Origin: Aeromonas rivipollensis | GTDB lineage: Bacteria > Pseudomonadota > Gammaproteobacteria > Enterobacterales > Aeromonadaceae | DNA length: 64,000 nucleotides | Direction: 5' to 3' | Assembly (NCBI RefSeq): GCF_010974825.1 | Contig: NZ_JAAILA010000039.1 | Location: forward strand, 1 to 64,000 | Shown: positions 45,896 to 56,200 of the stretch, in pieces | Numbering within the stretch: the stretch's first letter is position 1 | How the letters are laid out: each line of letters starts with the position of its first letter | The notes under the pieces: model-generated | What the model saw: the letters and a program-made list of their open reading frames with translations, nothing else | Told to the model about the DNA's origin: nothing | The model's database searches: none | Position numbers and translations under genes: made by a program

Positions 45896-47872
45896 ATGAA
45901 AATATCAAGCAAGCTGTTGTTGAGTTTCTGTTTTATCAACCTGCTCATCATTCTCTCCTCCGCCCTTGTCTACCATCAGCTCGGCCGGATTGAAGCCTCC
46001 CAGGAGGCCTTGCTGGGCCGGGCCCTGCCCGCCCTGCAACGGGACGAGGCGAGCCAGAAGGCCCTGATCGCCACCGTCTCCTCCCTGCGGGCCTACCTCA
46101 TTCTCGGCAAGGATCCCGCGCAAGGTGCACGCATCAAGCAGGAGTGGGAGCAGGCCTGGCATGCCATAGAGCAGCAGGGATTCACGCCCGCCCTGAGCCG
46201 CTCCCTCAAGAGCTTCAAGGGGGCGCAGGAGAAGGTGTGGGCCCTGGCCCATACCGAAGATAACCTGCCGGCCCACACCCTGATGCTGCTGGAAGCCGGT
46301 CCCCTGGCGGAGGCGGCCCTCGATCAGCTGCAATCCATTGCCAACGAAGAGGTGGCGACGCCCCAGGAGGCGCAGCCCGGCGATCGCCGCCTGCTGCTCA
46401 AGCAGGTGGGGGATGCTTACAACGGGCTGGCCAATGCCCTCTCCGCCCTGCGGGACTTCCTCATCTCGGGGGACAAGGAGTATCGCGACAAGTACCAGGA
46501 CTACTACCAGTTCCATCTGCAGCGGGTGGCCGAGCTGAAACAGCAGCAGGCCAACTTCACCGAGGCGCAGAAGGGGTTGTGGACGCTCTTTGAGGAGATG
46601 TCTGCCCCCTTTGCCGAGCTGGTGGGGCAGGTGATCGCCAGGCGGCAGGCGCCGGACTGGGATCAGGCCAACCACCTGATGGCCACCGACATAGAACCTG
46701 CGTTGACCCAACTGGCCAGTCAGCTGGCGAGCCAGGTGACCCAGACCCGGGGAGAAGTGGACAAGATAGCGGGCAAGCTGGCCGGGGCCAGTCAGGCCAT
46801 CCACCGTACCCTGCTGCTGGCGACCACCAGCGTCATCTTGCTCGGCACCCTGGTGGCCCTGCTGTTCAGCCGCCGTCTGACCCGTGACATCGCCAGCCTG
46901 GTGAACCGGGCCGGGCAGGTTGCCGATGGCCGCTTGCCGAGGGAGCCCCTGCCGGTGCTGCGCCAGGACGAGCTGGGCGGATTGACCGGCTCCATCAACC
47001 GGATGTCGAGCCAGCTGCGCCAGCTGGTGGGGGAGATCCAGGGTGCGGTGGCGCAGGTGGAAGGGGCCGGCCGCGAGGTGGGTCAGACCACCAACGCCAT
47101 AGTGGACGATCTGGCGAGTCAGAATCAGCGGCTGGATACGGTCGCGGCCGCCATAGAGCAGATGTCCGCCAGCACCCGGGACGTGGCGGGCAACATCGCC
47201 GATGCGGCCGGCGCGGCGCGTCAGACCGAGCAGCAGGCCAGGCAGGGGGAGCAGGCCCTCGCCCGCATGAGCGCCACCATGGCGCAGATTGCCGCCATGA
47301 TCACCCAAGCCAATCAGGCGATGACGCTGCTTCGCAGCCAGAGCGAGCAGGTGGGCCGCGTCACCGAGGTGATCGCCACCATAGCCGAGCAGACCAACCT
47401 GCTGGCGCTCAATGCCGCCATTGAGGCGGCGCGCGCCGGGGAGCAGGGGCGGGGGTTCGCCGTGGTGGCGGACGAGGTGCGCCAGCTGGCCAGCCGTACC
47501 AGCCAGTCGACGGCGGAGATCAACCAGACTATTGCCAGCATACAGCAGCAGACCCGGCAGACGGCCGATACCGTGGGCAGCGGCACCCTGTTGGTGGAGC
47601 AGGGCAGGGGCGCCGTGGCCTCGGCCACCGAGACCCTGGCGGCCATGTCGGCGCTGGTGCAGGATCTCTGCGGCCAGCTCGCCGCCATCGCCACCGCGAC
47701 CGAGCAGCAGTCCAGAGTGGCCCAGGAGGTGGCGGGCACTGTGGAGGAGATCGCCGGGCTCAGCCATCAGTCCAGCGAACACAGTCAGCAGGGGGAGCTG
47801 ATTGCCGCCAGACTGACCCGGGAGACGGGCCAGCTGACCGCGGCCATCAGTCGCTTCGAGCTGGATGCCTGA
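45896..47872 (+). CDS. Methyl-accepting chemotaxis protein
   Basis: Encodes 658 residues: membrane segment (about 7-27), a long helical periplasmic domain (28-300), second membrane segment (about 303-323), HAMP (325-378) and a signalling domain whose hairpin tip reads [35 protein letters not shown]. The periplasmic domain has two repeat-like helical blocks ([37 protein letters not shown]), suggesting a four-helix-bundle or double bundle sensor. AAGGA at 45886-45890 favours ATG 45896 over 45890. It follows the EAL regulator by 37 bases, linking c-di-GMP and taxis (inference). Confidence 0.93.
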   Translation: MKISSKLLLSFCFINLLIILSSALVYHQLGRIEASQEALLGRALPALQRDEASQKALIATVSSLRAYLILGKDPAQGARIKQEWEQAWHAIEQQGFTPALSRSLKSFKGAQEKVWALAHTEDNLPAHTLMLLEAGPLAEAALDQLQSIANEEVATPQEAQPGDRRLLLKQVGDAYNGLANALSALRDFLISGDKEYRDKYQDYYQFHLQRVAELKQQQANFTEAQKGLWTLFEEMSAPFAELVGQVIARRQAPDWDQANHLMATDIEPALTQLASQLASQVTQTRGEVDKIAGKLAGASQAIHRTLLLATTSVILLGTLVALLFSRRLTRDIASLVNRAGQVADGRLPREPLPVLRQDELGGLTGSINRMSSQLRQLVGEIQGAVAQVEGAGREVGQTTNAIVDDLASQNQRLDTVAAAIEQMSASTRDVAGNIADAAGAARQTEQQARQGEQALARMSATMAQIAAMITQANQAMTLLRSQSEQVGRVTEVIATIAEQTNLLALNAAIEAARAGEQGRGFAVVADEVRQLASRTSQSTAEINQTIASIQQQTRQTADTVGSGTLLVEQGRGAVASATETLAAMSALVQDLCGQLAAIATATEQQSRVAQEVAGTVEEIAGLSHQSSEHSQQGELIAARLTRETGQLTAAISRFELDA

Positions 47873-47890
47873 GCAAGGCAGGGATGACAG

Positions 47891-47931
47891 AAAAGCGGGG
47901 CAGGCCTATGGGCCTGCCCCGCTTTTTTTTT
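47891..47931. terminator. Strong terminator of the signalling cluster
   Basis: Stem AAAAGCGGGGCAGGCC/GGCCTGCCCCGCTTTT with loop TATG and nine T on the plus strand. The minus-strand side also ends in A/T, so it can serve rfaH as well. Confidence 0.93.
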
Positions 47932-47998
47932 CAGTCCAGACGTCGGTTTCCTGATTCAGCAGACTGACCAGCAGGATGGCCCGCCTCTCGCTGCCGAC
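47931..47998 (-). pseudogene. Remnant of a second rfaH 3' end
   Basis: The 68 bases directly after the rfaH stop repeat its tail on the same strand: CGGGCCATCCTGCTGGTCAG, then CTGCT-AATCAGGAAACC, then, after a deletion of about 30 bases, GTCTGGACTGA. Differences in the shared codons are AAG/AGG (Lys/Arg), AGC/AGT and CTC/CTG, the last two synonymous. The final 12 bases (TCAGTCCAGACG on the plus strand) are the same at both ends. It lies between intact rfaH and the terminator, exactly as at leuD. Confidence 0.85.
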
Positions 47999-48499
47999 TC
48001 AGTCCAGACGCCGGAAGGCCTGGTTGTCGAAGCTGCTGCTGGTTTCCTGATTGAGCAGGCTGACCAGCAGGATGGCCCGCTTCTCCCCATCCGGCTCCAG
48101 GTAGATGGCCTCGAACCCGGCCAGGGGGCCTGATTCGATCAATACCTTGTCCCCTTGCGTCGGCAGGCAGGCATAGCTGGCGCGCGCTTCGTCGCTGTCG
48201 TCCCGGCTCATCAGCCGGTAGATCAGCTGGCTGCTGACGGGGCTCCACTCCTTGCCGAAGTGGATGATGCGGCTGATGCCGCGGGTGGACTTCAGGGTGA
48301 CCGGGGTGACCACTTCCAGATCCACGTAGATGAACAGGTAGTTGGGAAACATGGGTTCACGCTGCGGGACCCGTTTGCCACGCCGCAGTTTCTCCACTTC
48401 CACCATGGGGTAATAGGATTCGACGCCTTGAGCCGCCAGATGGGCGCGGGCGCGGGCCTCTTCCTTGGGCTTGCAGTAGGCCAGATACCATTTCTTCAT
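47999..48499 (-). CDS. rfaH: Transcription antitermination protein RfaH
   Basis: Encodes 166 residues (E. coli 162). The N-terminal NGN domain begins KKWYLAYCKPKEEARARAHL and has FPNYLFIYVDLEVVTPVTLKSTRGISRIIHFG, placing it with RfaH rather than NusG. The C-terminal KOW domain (about 110-160) contains GDKVLIESGPLAGFEAIYLEPDGEKRAILLVSLLN. It acts at ops sites in long envelope operons. No good Shine-Dalgarno is seen before ATG 48499, but the start fits the family. No ops element lies in this window that I can see. Its 3' end is duplicated downstream. Confidence 0.94.
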   Translation of the reverse strand: MKKWYLAYCKPKEEARARAHLAAQGVESYYPMVEVEKLRRGKRVPQREPMFPNYLFIYVDLEVVTPVTLKSTRGISRIIHFGKEWSPVSSQLIYRLMSRDDSDEARASYACLPTQGDKVLIESGPLAGFEAIYLEPDGEKRAILLVSLLNQETSSSFDNQAFRRLD

Positions 48500-48550
48500 T
48501 GTTGTTCTGTTTTTTCGTGTTGCCGTGCTTCTGGCTATGATAACGGGGGC

Positions 48551-48586
48551 AAAAAAAAAGGCCACGCTTGGCGTGGCCTTTTTTAC
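48551..48586. terminator. Terminator of metNIQ
   Basis: Stem AAAAAGGCCACGC/GCGTGGCCTTTTT with loop TTG; on the minus strand it is followed by nine T, just after the metQ stop. Confidence 0.93.
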
Positions 48587-48597
48587 AGAGTGAGTGA

Positions 48598-49398
48598 TTA
48601 CCAACCTTTCACCAGGCCGCCCTTGAACAGCTCGGTTCCCTTCTTGTAGACCTCGTCGGTCTGGAAGGCCTGGACGAACTCCTTGACCTTCTCGTCGTCC
48701 TTGTTGTTCTCGCGGGCAACGATCAGGTTGACGTAGGGGGACTCCTTGTCTTCGACGAAGAGGCCGTTTTCGGTCGGGGTCAGACCAATCTGACCGGCGA
48801 AGGTGTTGTTGATGATGGAGAGATCAACATCTTCCAGGGAGCGGGGCAGCTGAGCGGCTTCCAGTTCGACGATCTTGAAGTTGCGCGGGTTGCTGGCGAT
48901 GTCCAGCACGGTCGCTTCCAGACCGGCGCCTTCCTTCAGCTTCAGCAGGCCCTGCTTCTCCAGCAGGATCAGGGAGCGACCCAGGTTGGTCGGATCGTTC
49001 GGCACCGCGATCTGGGCACCGTCTTTCAGCTCGGACAGGGCCTTGATCTTCTTGGAGTAACCGGCGATCGGGTAAACGAAGGTGTTGCCAACCGGCACCA
49101 GCTTGAAGCCGCGATCACGGATCTGGGCATCCAGGTAGGGCTTGTGCTGGAAGGCGTTGACGTCGACGCTGCCGTCGTTCAGGGCCACGTTGGGAGTGAC
49201 GTAGTCGGAGAAGGTGACGACCTCGACGGTCAGGCCGTATTTCTCCTTGGCCACCTTGGCCGCAGTCTCGATCAGTTCGGTCTCGGGGCCGGCGATGGCG
49301 CCGACTTTCAGGGTCTTGCTCTCTTCCTTCTGACCGCAGCCGACCAGTACCAGAGTTGCCAGCAGCGCAGCTGCGGCGGATTTAATGCCCAATTTCAT
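48598..49398 (-). CDS. metQ: Methionine-binding lipoprotein MetQ
   Basis: Encodes 266 residues. The lipoprotein signal ends with lipobox LVGC (Cys21). The mature part matches the NlpA/MetQ family: KVGAIAGPETELIETAAKVAKEKYGLTVEVV, DVNAFQHKPYLD and ISNNTF-like IINNTFAGQIGL. It captures D- and L-methionine for MetNI. AGGAGG precedes ATG 49398. It is the last gene of metNIQ and sits before a strong terminator. Confidence 0.96.
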   Translation of the reverse strand: MKLGIKSAAAALLATLVLVGCGQKEESKTLKVGAIAGPETELIETAAKVAKEKYGLTVEVVTFSDYVTPNVALNDGSVDVNAFQHKPYLDAQIRDRGFKLVPVGNTFVYPIAGYSKKIKALSELKDGAQIAVPNDPTNLGRSLILLEKQGLLKLKEGAGLEATVLDIASNPRNFKIVELEAAQLPRSLEDVDLSIINNTFAGQIGLTPTENGLFVEDKESPYVNLIVARENNKDDEKVKEFVQAFQTDEVYKKGTELFKGGLVKGW

Positions 49399-49424
49399 AA
49401 AAACCTCCTGTCAGAAATCGACGA

Positions 49425-50078
49425 TTAACGATGATCACATTGTTTGACCAGGCGCTCACCCGCGCTCTGGATGAGTTGAACCAGTACCACCAGAATGACC
49501 ACGGTGACCAGCATGACGGTAGGGTCGAAGCGCTGGTAGCCGTAGCGAATACCCACATCACCGAGACCACCACCACCGATGGCACCGGCCATGGCGGAGT
49601 AGTTCACCAGCGTGACCAGGGTGATGATGATGCTGTTGAGGATCCCGGGCAGGGCCTCAGGCAGCAGCACCTTGGCAATGATTTGCAAGGGTTTGGCACC
49701 CATGGCCTTGGCGGCTTCGAGCAGGCCGTCCGGCACTTCCATCAGGGCACCTTCCACCAGACGGGCGATGAAGGGGATGCAACCGACGGTCAGCGGCACT
49801 ATGGCGGCTATGGTGCCTATGCTGGTGCCGACGATCAGCCGGGTCAGCGGAATGATGGCAACCAGCAGTATGATGAAGGGCACGGAGCGGCCGACGTTGA
49901 CCACGATGCCGAGGATCTTGTTCAGCAGTGGGTTGGCCAGGATCTGGCCGGCCTTGGTCACGTGCAGTGCCACGCCCAGCGGCAGGCCGAGCAGGCAGCC
50001 GAACAGGGCGGAGGCAAACACCATGATCAGGGTGTCGCCGAGGGCTGTGATGAGCAGATTAATCATGGCTTCGGACAT
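49425..50078 (-). CDS. metI: Methionine ABC transporter permease MetI
   Basis: Encodes 217 residues with five predicted membrane segments and the coupling loop [27 protein letters not shown]. It is the channel of the MetNIQ importer. ATG 50078 lies inside the end of metN (20-base overlap) with GGAGG 9 bases upstream; ATG 50066, which overlaps the metN stop, is a weaker start. Confidence 0.96.
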   Translation of the reverse strand: MSEAMINLLITALGDTLIMVFASALFGCLLGLPLGVALHVTKAGQILANPLLNKILGIVVNVGRSVPFIILLVAIIPLTRLIVGTSIGTIAAIVPLTVGCIPFIARLVEGALMEVPDGLLEAAKAMGAKPLQIIAKVLLPEALPGILNSIIITLVTLVNYSAMAGAIGGGGLGDVGIRYGYQRFDPTVMLVTVVILVVLVQLIQSAGERLVKQCDHR

Positions 50079-51102
50079 AGCCCATTACCTCCAGCTGAAT
50101 GTGGTTGTCGATGAAGAACTGCTGGGTGGCCTCGCACTGGGCCTCATCCCCGAACAGTTCCGCCAGCAGGAAGCCGAACTTGACGCCACCGGCGTATTCG
50201 ATGTCTGCGCTCAGTATGCTGATGTCGATGTTGAAACGGCGGCTCACCTCGGAGATGAGCGGCGAATCGACGGTGGCGCCGGTGAAACCGAGCTTCACCA
50301 GGGGATAGCTGTTGGCCACCCGCTCGCGGCTCATCCTGTCCTGATACTCCTGGGGCACTTCCAGGTGGATGGTGGAGTGGATGAAGTCACGGGCCAGCTG
50401 GGTCTTGGCGTTGCTGAAGAACCAGGCCACTTCCCCCTGCTCGATCAGGCGACCGTCGCTGATGATGGCCACTTCGTCACAGATCCCCTTCACCACGTCC
50501 ATCTCGTGGGTGATGAGCAAGATGGTGAGCCCCAGCTTGACGTTGATCTCCTTGAGCAGGCTCAGGATGGATCGGGTGGTCTGGGGGTCGAGGGCCGAGG
50601 TGGCCTCGTCACACAGCAATACCTTGGGGGCCGGTGCCAGGGCGCGGGCGATGGCGACGCGCTGCTTCTGGCCGCCGGAGAGCTCGGACGGATAGGCGTG
50701 GGCACGGGCTTCCAGCCCGACCAGGGCCAGCAGCTCGTCGACCCGGGCCTGGATCTGCGCCTTGCTCCAGCCCGCCAGCTCCAGCGGGAAGGCGATGTTG
50801 GCGAACACGGTGCGGGAGGCCAGCAGGTTGAAGTGCTGGAAGATCATGCCGATCTGGCGGCGAGCCTGGGTCAGATCCCGCTCGCTCAGGGCCACCAGAT
50901 CCTGACCATCGACGATGACCTGCCCCTGGGTGGGGCGCTCCAGCAGGTTGACGCAACGAATCAGGGTGCTCTTGCCGGCCCCGGAGGCGCCGATCACCCC
51001 GAAAATCTTGCCTTGTGGCACATGCAGGCTCACGTCACGCAGGGCGTGCACGGCGTCACTGCCTTTACCGTAGACTTTGTTGAGACCGATCAACTTAATC
51101 AT
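50059..51102 (-). CDS. metN: Methionine ABC transporter ATP-binding protein MetN
   Basis: Encodes 347 residues. ABC domain (about 1-240): Walker A GASGAGKS, signature LSGGQKQR, Walker [13 protein letters not shown], switch His in [10 protein letters not shown]. The C-terminal NIL/ACT-like domain (about 265-343; [34 protein letters not shown]) binds methionine and shuts the transporter when the cell is replete. ATG 51102 fits the family start. It is first in metNIQ, with MetJ boxes upstream. Confidence 0.96.
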   Translation of the reverse strand: MIKLIGLNKVYGKGSDAVHALRDVSLHVPQGKIFGVIGASGAGKSTLIRCVNLLERPTQGQVIVDGQDLVALSERDLTQARRQIGMIFQHFNLLASRTVFANIAFPLELAGWSKAQIQARVDELLALVGLEARAHAYPSELSGGQKQRVAIARALAPAPKVLLCDEATSALDPQTTRSILSLLKEINVKLGLTILLITHEMDVVKGICDEVAIISDGRLIEQGEVAWFFSNAKTQLARDFIHSTIHLEVPQEYQDRMSRERVANSYPLVKLGFTGATVDSPLISEVSRRFNIDISILSADIEYAGGVKFGFLLAELFGDEAQCEATQQFFIDNHIQLEVMGYVRSHD

Positions 51103-51204
51103 GGATTCTTCCGTGCTAACAGCCTTAAAGCACAGGGCGCTACAGGCGGGTGAATTGGGCAGAGGTTTCACTGGGTTGCTCTGCCATCATGGAGGATGAT
51201 GCTA

Positions 51205-51252
51205 AGATGTCCGGATGGCTGTGTCAACGCATGTTTCTACGTCTAGACGTCT
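51205..51252 (-). promoter_or_regulatory. MetJ operator (met boxes) of metNIQ
   Basis: Two adjacent 8-base met boxes, CTACGTCT (51237-51244) and AGACGTCT (51245-51252, full consensus). Two weaker 8-mers, AGATGTCC (51205-51212) and GGATGGCT (51213-51220), lie nearer the gene. MetJ with S-adenosylmethionine binds such tandem boxes, so metNIQ should be repressed when methionine is plentiful. Confidence 0.85.
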
Positions 51253-51584
51253 AAAAAATGGATAAGGATTCCCGCTCGCTGACTAAGGGAAGAGGGGTAA
51301 ACCGGCGGCTTCAATATTAGATTCTGATTTGAATTCATCCGTCCGAATATAACCTGGATAATCCTCCTTAACTCGATGATTCCCCCGTTTTGTCACGACC
51401 TCTCCCTGGGCGCTGGCGGCCAGTTGCCAGCATGACAGGGAGGAATCTCTTCGCCCCTTTCTCTTCGTTTTCTCCTTTTTCTTTCCCATCCCTTTGATGT
51501 AGAACAAAAATTGACCGCTTTTATCCGGGGAGGGGGCGGCGTTTTTTTATACTGGCAGGAGGTGGACGGCAGGAGGAAGCCAAG
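51253..51584. other. Gene-free region between metN and the next gene
   Basis: About 330 bases beyond the met boxes. It is more AT-rich, with pyrimidine-rich tracts near 51455-51495, and holds the promoter of the following gene and possibly of metN. I see no gene, repeat or clear operator. Confidence 0.5.
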
Positions 51585-52040
51585 ATGCGATTTCAACAGA
51601 TCAAGGACCTGATGCTTTACCTCGAACAACTGCATCAGCAGCAGGGGCGCAGTTACGGGCGCCTGATCCCCCAGGTAGATGGGGAGCGCAGCCGGATGTT
51701 GCTGGCCTATCTGCAAGGGCGGGAGGACGCGGCGGCGGCTCACCTGCACGACTATCGGGAGCAGATGGGGAGCGGGGTCAAGGAGACCTGGCTGGATCAG
51801 GGATTTGGCGTGGATCTGCTGGCCGATTGCCAGCGTCTGGCGTTGCCCGCCGCTGCCCAGCCTGACGAGATAGTGACCCTGGTGTCACGGCAGGAGGAGA
51901 AACTCGTTGGCGAGCTGGGGCGCCTGGCCCGGGAGTGCCCCACGCCGGACACGGCCGCGCTGCTAGCCTCACTGGCGTCCATGGCGCAATCCCGGTTGAC
52001 TCGGCTGGTGCACGGGGCCCATCGGCTCGACGACCTCTAG
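51585..52040 (+). CDS. Small all-helical protein, function unknown
   Basis: Encodes 151 residues, predicted almost wholly helical: FQQIKDLMLYLEQLHQQQGRSYGRLI, then SRMLLAYLQGREDAAAAHLHDYR with a spacing that recalls ferritin-like four-helix bundles, although the paired E-x-x-H metal motifs are not clear. It has a good Shine-Dalgarno (AGGAGGA) before ATG 51585. It is monocistronic with a terminator. I do not assign a function. Confidence 0.7.
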   Translation: MRFQQIKDLMLYLEQLHQQQGRSYGRLIPQVDGERSRMLLAYLQGREDAAAAHLHDYREQMGSGVKETWLDQGFGVDLLADCQRLALPAAAQPDEIVTLVSRQEEKLVGELGRLARECPTPDTAALLASLASMAQSRLTRLVHGAHRLDDL

Positions 52041-52051
52041 GGCGCCATGGC

Positions 52052-52079
52052 AGAGGCCCGGTTCGGGCCTCTTGCTCTT
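52052..52079 (+). terminator. Terminator after the helical protein gene
   Basis: Stem AGAGGCCCG/CGGGCCTCT with a 3-base loop, then TGCTCTTT; moderate T run. Confidence 0.7.
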
Positions 52080-52092
52080 TGCTGGGGTAGGC

Positions 52093-52836
52093 TCAGCCCT
52101 CTTGCCGGGCAGCGCCGTAGAGGGCGGCCCCTATGATGCCGGCCTGGTTGAGGTTGGCCGCCGCCACCAGGGGGGCCCGGGTCTCTATCCGGTCGATGAA
52201 CTTGTCGAGCTTGGCGGCGCTGCCGCCTCCCAGGATGAAGAGATCGGGGGAGAAGAGGAACTCGAGGCGGGCCAGGTACTTGTTGAAGCGCTTGCCCCAG
52301 CGGTTCCAGGAGAGATCCTCGCGCTTGCGCACCGCATCGGAGCAGTAGTGCTCGGCGACCATGCCTTCCAAGATGAGATGACCCAGCTCGGTGTTCGGCA
52401 GCAGCTGGCCGTTGACGAACACCGCAGTGCCTATGCCGGTGCCGACGGTGATGAGGATGATGACCCCCTTGCGATCCCGGCCCGTGCCGAAGCGCATCTC
52501 GGCCAGCCCGGCAGCATCGGCGTCGTTGAGCACGTGGCAGGGCAGGCCGGTCACGTCGGCGAACAGGTGGGCGGCGTCTGTCTCGATCCAGCTCTTGTCG
52601 ATGTTGGAGGCATTCTTGGCTATGCCGTTATGGATGGTGGCGGGGAAGCCGCACCCTATGGGCCCCTTCCACTGGAAATGCTCGACCAGTGCCTTGAGGG
52701 TGTGCGCCACTGCGGCCGGGGTGGCCGGTTGCGGCGTGGCAATGCGGTGGCGATCGCCAATCAGCTCGCCAGTCTCGGTGTCCACCAGGCAGCCCTTGAT
52801 CCCGGAGCCGCCAATATCTACTCCCAACATCTGCAT
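52093..52836 (-). CDS. ppgK: ROK-family glucokinase, probably polyphosphate-dependent (PpgK)
   Basis: Encodes 247 residues. Phosphate-binding loops: [16 protein letters not shown] at the start and [15 protein letters not shown] in the middle; catalytic Asp in [12 protein letters not shown]. The segment [39 protein letters not shown] lacks the usual ROK zinc-binding CxCGxxGC and matches the polyphosphate glucokinase group, which phosphorylates glucose with polyphosphate (or ATP). AGGAAGA precedes ATG 52836. No polyphosphate gene is adjacent, so the phosphate donor is inferred. Confidence 0.85.
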   Translation of the reverse strand: MQMLGVDIGGSGIKGCLVDTETGELIGDRHRIATPQPATPAAVAHTLKALVEHFQWKGPIGCGFPATIHNGIAKNASNIDKSWIETDAAHLFADVTGLPCHVLNDADAAGLAEMRFGTGRDRKGVIILITVGTGIGTAVFVNGQLLPNTELGHLILEGMVAEHYCSDAVRKREDLSWNRWGKRFNKYLARLEFLFSPDLFILGGGSAAKLDKFIDRIETRAPLVAAANLNQAGIIGAALYGAARQEG

Positions 52837-52919
52837 CCGAATCTTCCTTTTATTGTGCCTATGGTCAATGGTCGGCAGAGCATGAAAAAAGTGCTGTCAT
52901 CCGGCAAGGGCCAGATCAC

Positions 52920-54074
52920 TTATGCGTGATCCGGCAGGCCTTTTTCGATGCAGCGGATCAGCAAACGGGTCTTCTTGTTCTCTTTCTCCTGGCGCGCGGC
53001 CAGGGTCGCCAGCGCCCACTCGATGTGCTCGGCCACCATGGGCTCGGCGCCGGGAAGCGCCTGCTGCAAGGCCGCCATGGCATCGCTGCTGGCCGGACCG
53101 TTGCCCAGCGCCACCGCCAGGTTGCGGCGCCAGCGTTGATAGCCGATGCGGCGAATGGGGCTGCCTTCGGTGTGCTTCAAAAATGCCGCCTCCGACCACT
53201 GCCACAGATCGAGCAGGGGTGGGCGGTGCAGATTGGGGCGGGGGCTGAAGTCGGGCTCTGGGCTCGCATCCGCATAGCGGTTCCAGGGGCAGATGAGCTG
53301 GCAGTCGTCACAGCCATAGATGCGGTTGCCCATCAGCGGCCTGAACTCTTCCGGGATGGGGCCGTCGTTCTCTATGGTGAGATAGGAGATGCAGCGCCGC
53401 CCATCCACCACGTAGGGGGCTAAGATGGCGCCGGTGGGGCAGATGTTGATGCAGGCCACGCACTTGCCGCACTGCTCTTTTTCCACCGGGGCATCGACGG
53501 GCAGCGGCAGGCTGACCAGCAGCTCCCCGAGAAAGAAGAAGGAGCCGGCCGACTCATTGAGCAGCAGCGAGTGCTTGCCCACCCAGCCGAGGCCCGCCTT
53601 GGCCGCCAGGGGGCGCTCCAGTATGGGGGCCGAATCGACGAAGGGGCGCCACTCCCCCGGGGTTTCCTGCGTGGATGGCAACAGCGCCTGGCAGCGCTGC
53701 TCGATACGCTCCCCCAGCTGCTTGAGCCGGTTGCGCAGCACCTTGTGGTAGTCGCGCCCCAGGGCATAGCGGCTGATGTAGCCCAGGGTCGGATCGCGCA
53801 GAGTGGCGGCAAAGCCTGCCTCGAAGGGGAGATAGTTCATCCGCACCGACAGCACCCGCAGGGTGCCCGGCAGCAGCTCGTGGGGCCGGGCCCGCATCAT
53901 GCCGTGGCGCGCCATGTAGTCCATGGTGCCGTGATGGCCCGCATCCAGCCAGGCCTGCAATCTGGGCTCCTCGAGGGCGAGATCCGTGTCCGTGATGCCG
54001 ACCTGGTCAAATCCTAGCTCCCGTGCCCAGAGCTTGATATCGTGGGCCAGTTGCGCGAGTTCGGCGGCCGTCAT
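52920..54074 (-). CDS. queG: Epoxyqueuosine reductase QueG
   Basis: Encodes 384 residues. It uses cobalamin and two [4Fe-4S] clusters to reduce epoxyqueuosine in tRNA to queuosine. Cluster ligands: CGKCVACINICP and CDDCQLICPW. The N-terminal B12-binding part has FDQVGITDTDLALEEPRLQAWLDAGHHGTMDYM; the C-terminal HEAT-like tail includes RRIGYQRWRRNLAVALGN. It is divergent to nnr, the same neighbour as in E. coli. Like nrdJab it depends on cobalamin. Confidence 0.96.
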   Translation of the reverse strand: MTAAELAQLAHDIKLWARELGFDQVGITDTDLALEEPRLQAWLDAGHHGTMDYMARHGMMRARPHELLPGTLRVLSVRMNYLPFEAGFAATLRDPTLGYISRYALGRDYHKVLRNRLKQLGERIEQRCQALLPSTQETPGEWRPFVDSAPILERPLAAKAGLGWVGKHSLLLNESAGSFFFLGELLVSLPLPVDAPVEKEQCGKCVACINICPTGAILAPYVVDGRRCISYLTIENDGPIPEEFRPLMGNRIYGCDDCQLICPWNRYADASPEPDFSPRPNLHRPPLLDLWQWSEAAFLKHTEGSPIRRIGYQRWRRNLAVALGNGPASSDAMAALQQALPGAEPMVAEHIEWALATLAARQEKENKKTRLLIRCIEKGLPDHA

Positions 54075-54206
54075 TGTGTCTCACCTGCCTGCTGGCAGCG
54101 GCATGGCGCCCGCGGCACTGAGGGTGACGAGGGCCGTGCGCCGTCATGGCACGCCATATGCCAGGCCAGGAGTCGGGCCAGTGGATGATGAAGGTGGGGA
54201 GCCGTC

Positions 54207-55709
54207 ATGGTACAGGTTATCGAGGACGCTATCGGCAAAAAACAAGGCATCAGTCTAGCACAGCCCCTGTGGCGGGCCGAACAGATCCGCAAGATGGAGC
54301 AGTGCTGGGCCGAGCGTGAGGGGCAAGCCCTCTACGCCCTGATGGAGCGGGCCGGCGCCGCCCTGTGCAGCTATGCCCGCCATCACTGGCCCCAGAGTCA
54401 CCATTGGTGGATCTTCGTCGGCCCGGGCAACAACGGGGGGGATGGCTATGTACTGGCCCGCCTCGCCCGCCGACTCGGCCTCGAGCCCCTGGTGATAGCC
54501 GCCCGGGCGCCAGGCCTGCTCAGAGGTGACGCCAGGCGGGCCGCCGACGAGTGGCTGGCGGCGGGGGGAGAGGTGATGATGGCCGATGCGCTCGAGGGGG
54601 CGCAGTTCCCTCCGCCGGATCTGGTGATAGATGCACTGCTCGGCACCGGTGTCCAGCTCCCCCTCTCCTCGCCAATGACAAAGATCGTCGCAACAATCAA
54701 TGGCTTGAATGCCCCGGTTCTGGCGGTGGATCTCCCCTCCGGGCTCAATGCCGACACCGGCCGCGCCATGGGGGCCCTGGTGCATGCCACCCGCACCCTC
54801 AGCTTCATCGGCATCAAGCAGGGCATGCTCACCGCCGACGGGGTGGACGGCGTCGGCCAGCTCGACTGGGATCCCCTCGGGGTGGTGCCCGAGGCCGGTC
54901 TGGTGCCCGCCGCCGAGCGCCTGGATTATCCCCGTATAAAGAACCTGCTGACTCCCCGTTCCCGCTCGGCCCACAAGGGCAAGCACGGCAAGGTGCTGCT
55001 GGTGGGGGGCAACCTGGGGATGCAGGGGGCCATACTGCTGGCGGGGCAGGCCTGCCTGCGGGCGGGGGCGGGTCTGGTGCGACTGTGCCAGCACCCGGAC
55101 TCTCCCCCCGCCAGCCTGGTGCAGCCCGAGCTGATGGGATGCCCGGCCGGGAGTGACGAGGGGTGGGCTACGGTGCGGGTTCTGGGGCCCGGGCTCGGTC
55201 AGGATGAGTGGGGAAGGGCCCAGTTCGAACACCACCTCAGCGCCAGTCTGCCCCTGGTATTGGACGCCGATGGATTGAATTGGCTGGCGCAGGCACCCCG
55301 TCATCAGGATAATTGGGTGCTCACGCCCCACCCCGGGGAGGCGGCCCGCCTGCTGGGGTGCTCCGTCGCCGAGGTTGAGGCGGATCGTTTCGCCGCCGTT
55401 TCCCGGCTGCAGCAGCGATACGGCGGCGTGGTGCTGCTCAAGGGGGCGGGCTCGCTCATCTGCGATGGCCAGTGCATCAGCCTCTGCGATGAAGGCAACC
55501 CCGGCATGGCCAGTGGCGGCATGGGGGATCTGTTATCTGGTATAATCGCCGCCCTCCTGGCCCAGGGCTGGTCTGCCGGCATGGCCGCGCGACTGGGGGC
55601 CGTGATCCACGCAGAGGCCGCCGATCTGGCCGCCGCCGAGGGTGAGCGGGGCATGTTGGCATCGGATCTGCTGCCCTGGATCCGCCGTCTGGTCAATCCG
55701 ACACCGTAA
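54207..55709 (+). CDS. nnr: Bifunctional NAD(P)H-hydrate epimerase/dehydratase Nnr
   Basis: Encodes 500 residues. The N-terminal epimerase (about 25-225) has [17 protein letters not shown] and [11 protein letters not shown]. The C-terminal ADP-dependent dehydratase (about 235-495) has [28 protein letters not shown] and [24 protein letters not shown]. It repairs hydrated NADH/NADPH. It is first in the nnr-tsaE-amiB-mutL-miaA-hfq-hflX-hflKC series. A GC run GGGGAG lies 5 bases before ATG 54207. Confidence 0.95.
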   Translation: MVQVIEDAIGKKQGISLAQPLWRAEQIRKMEQCWAEREGQALYALMERAGAALCSYARHHWPQSHHWWIFVGPGNNGGDGYVLARLARRLGLEPLVIAARAPGLLRGDARRAADEWLAAGGEVMMADALEGAQFPPPDLVIDALLGTGVQLPLSSPMTKIVATINGLNAPVLAVDLPSGLNADTGRAMGALVHATRTLSFIGIKQGMLTADGVDGVGQLDWDPLGVVPEAGLVPAAERLDYPRIKNLLTPRSRSAHKGKHGKVLLVGGNLGMQGAILLAGQACLRAGAGLVRLCQHPDSPPASLVQPELMGCPAGSDEGWATVRVLGPGLGQDEWGRAQFEHHLSASLPLVLDADGLNWLAQAPRHQDNWVLTPHPGEAARLLGCSVAEVEADRFAAVSRLQQRYGGVVLLKGAGSLICDGQCISLCDEGNPGMASGGMGDLLSGIIAALLAQGWSAGMAARLGAVIHAEAADLAAAEGERGMLASDLLPWIRRLVNPTP

Positions 55710-55726
55710 CAAGTAACAAGAAGAAC

Positions 55727-56200
55727 ATGGCAAAAACCTTGATGATGACACTGCCGGACGAGGCAGCAACTGTGGCACTGGGTGGCCGTCTGGCGCAGGC
55801 GTGCCAGCAGGCCACTACCGTATTTCTGCACGGCGCCCTCGGGGCCGGCAAGACCACCCTGACCCGCGGCTGGGTGCAAGGGCTTGGCCATCAAGGCAAG
55901 GTCAAGAGTCCTACCTATACACTGGTGGAGCCCTATGAACTGGCCGACTGGCAGGTCTATCACTTCGATCTCTATCGACTGGCGGATCCGGAAGAGCTGG
56001 AATTCATGGGCATTCGGGACTATTTCGGCGCCGACACCCTCTGTCTGGTGGAGTGGCCGGAGAAAGGGGAGGGCTGGCTGCCATCCCCCGATCTCGAGAT
56101 TACCCTGACGTATGTGAACGAGCAGCGCGAGGCCCTGATTGCGGCCCGCACTGCTATTGGCGAAGCCATTCTGGAACGGTTGTCATCTCAGTGCGCTTGA
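55727..56200 (+). CDS. tsaE: tRNA threonylcarbamoyladenosine protein TsaE
   Basis: Encodes 157 residues. The P-loop is [21 protein letters not shown], followed by [12 protein letters not shown] and [22 protein letters not shown], all standard for the essential ATPase that drives t6A synthesis with TsaB-TsaD. Its last codons overlap the amiB start by 10 bases. Confidence 0.96.
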   Translation: MAKTLMMTLPDEAATVALGGRLAQACQQATTVFLHGALGAGKTTLTRGWVQGLGHQGKVKSPTYTLVEPYELADWQVYHFDLYRLADPEELEFMGIRDYFGADTLCLVEWPEKGEGWLPSPDLEITLTYVNEQREALIAARTAIGEAILERLSSQCA

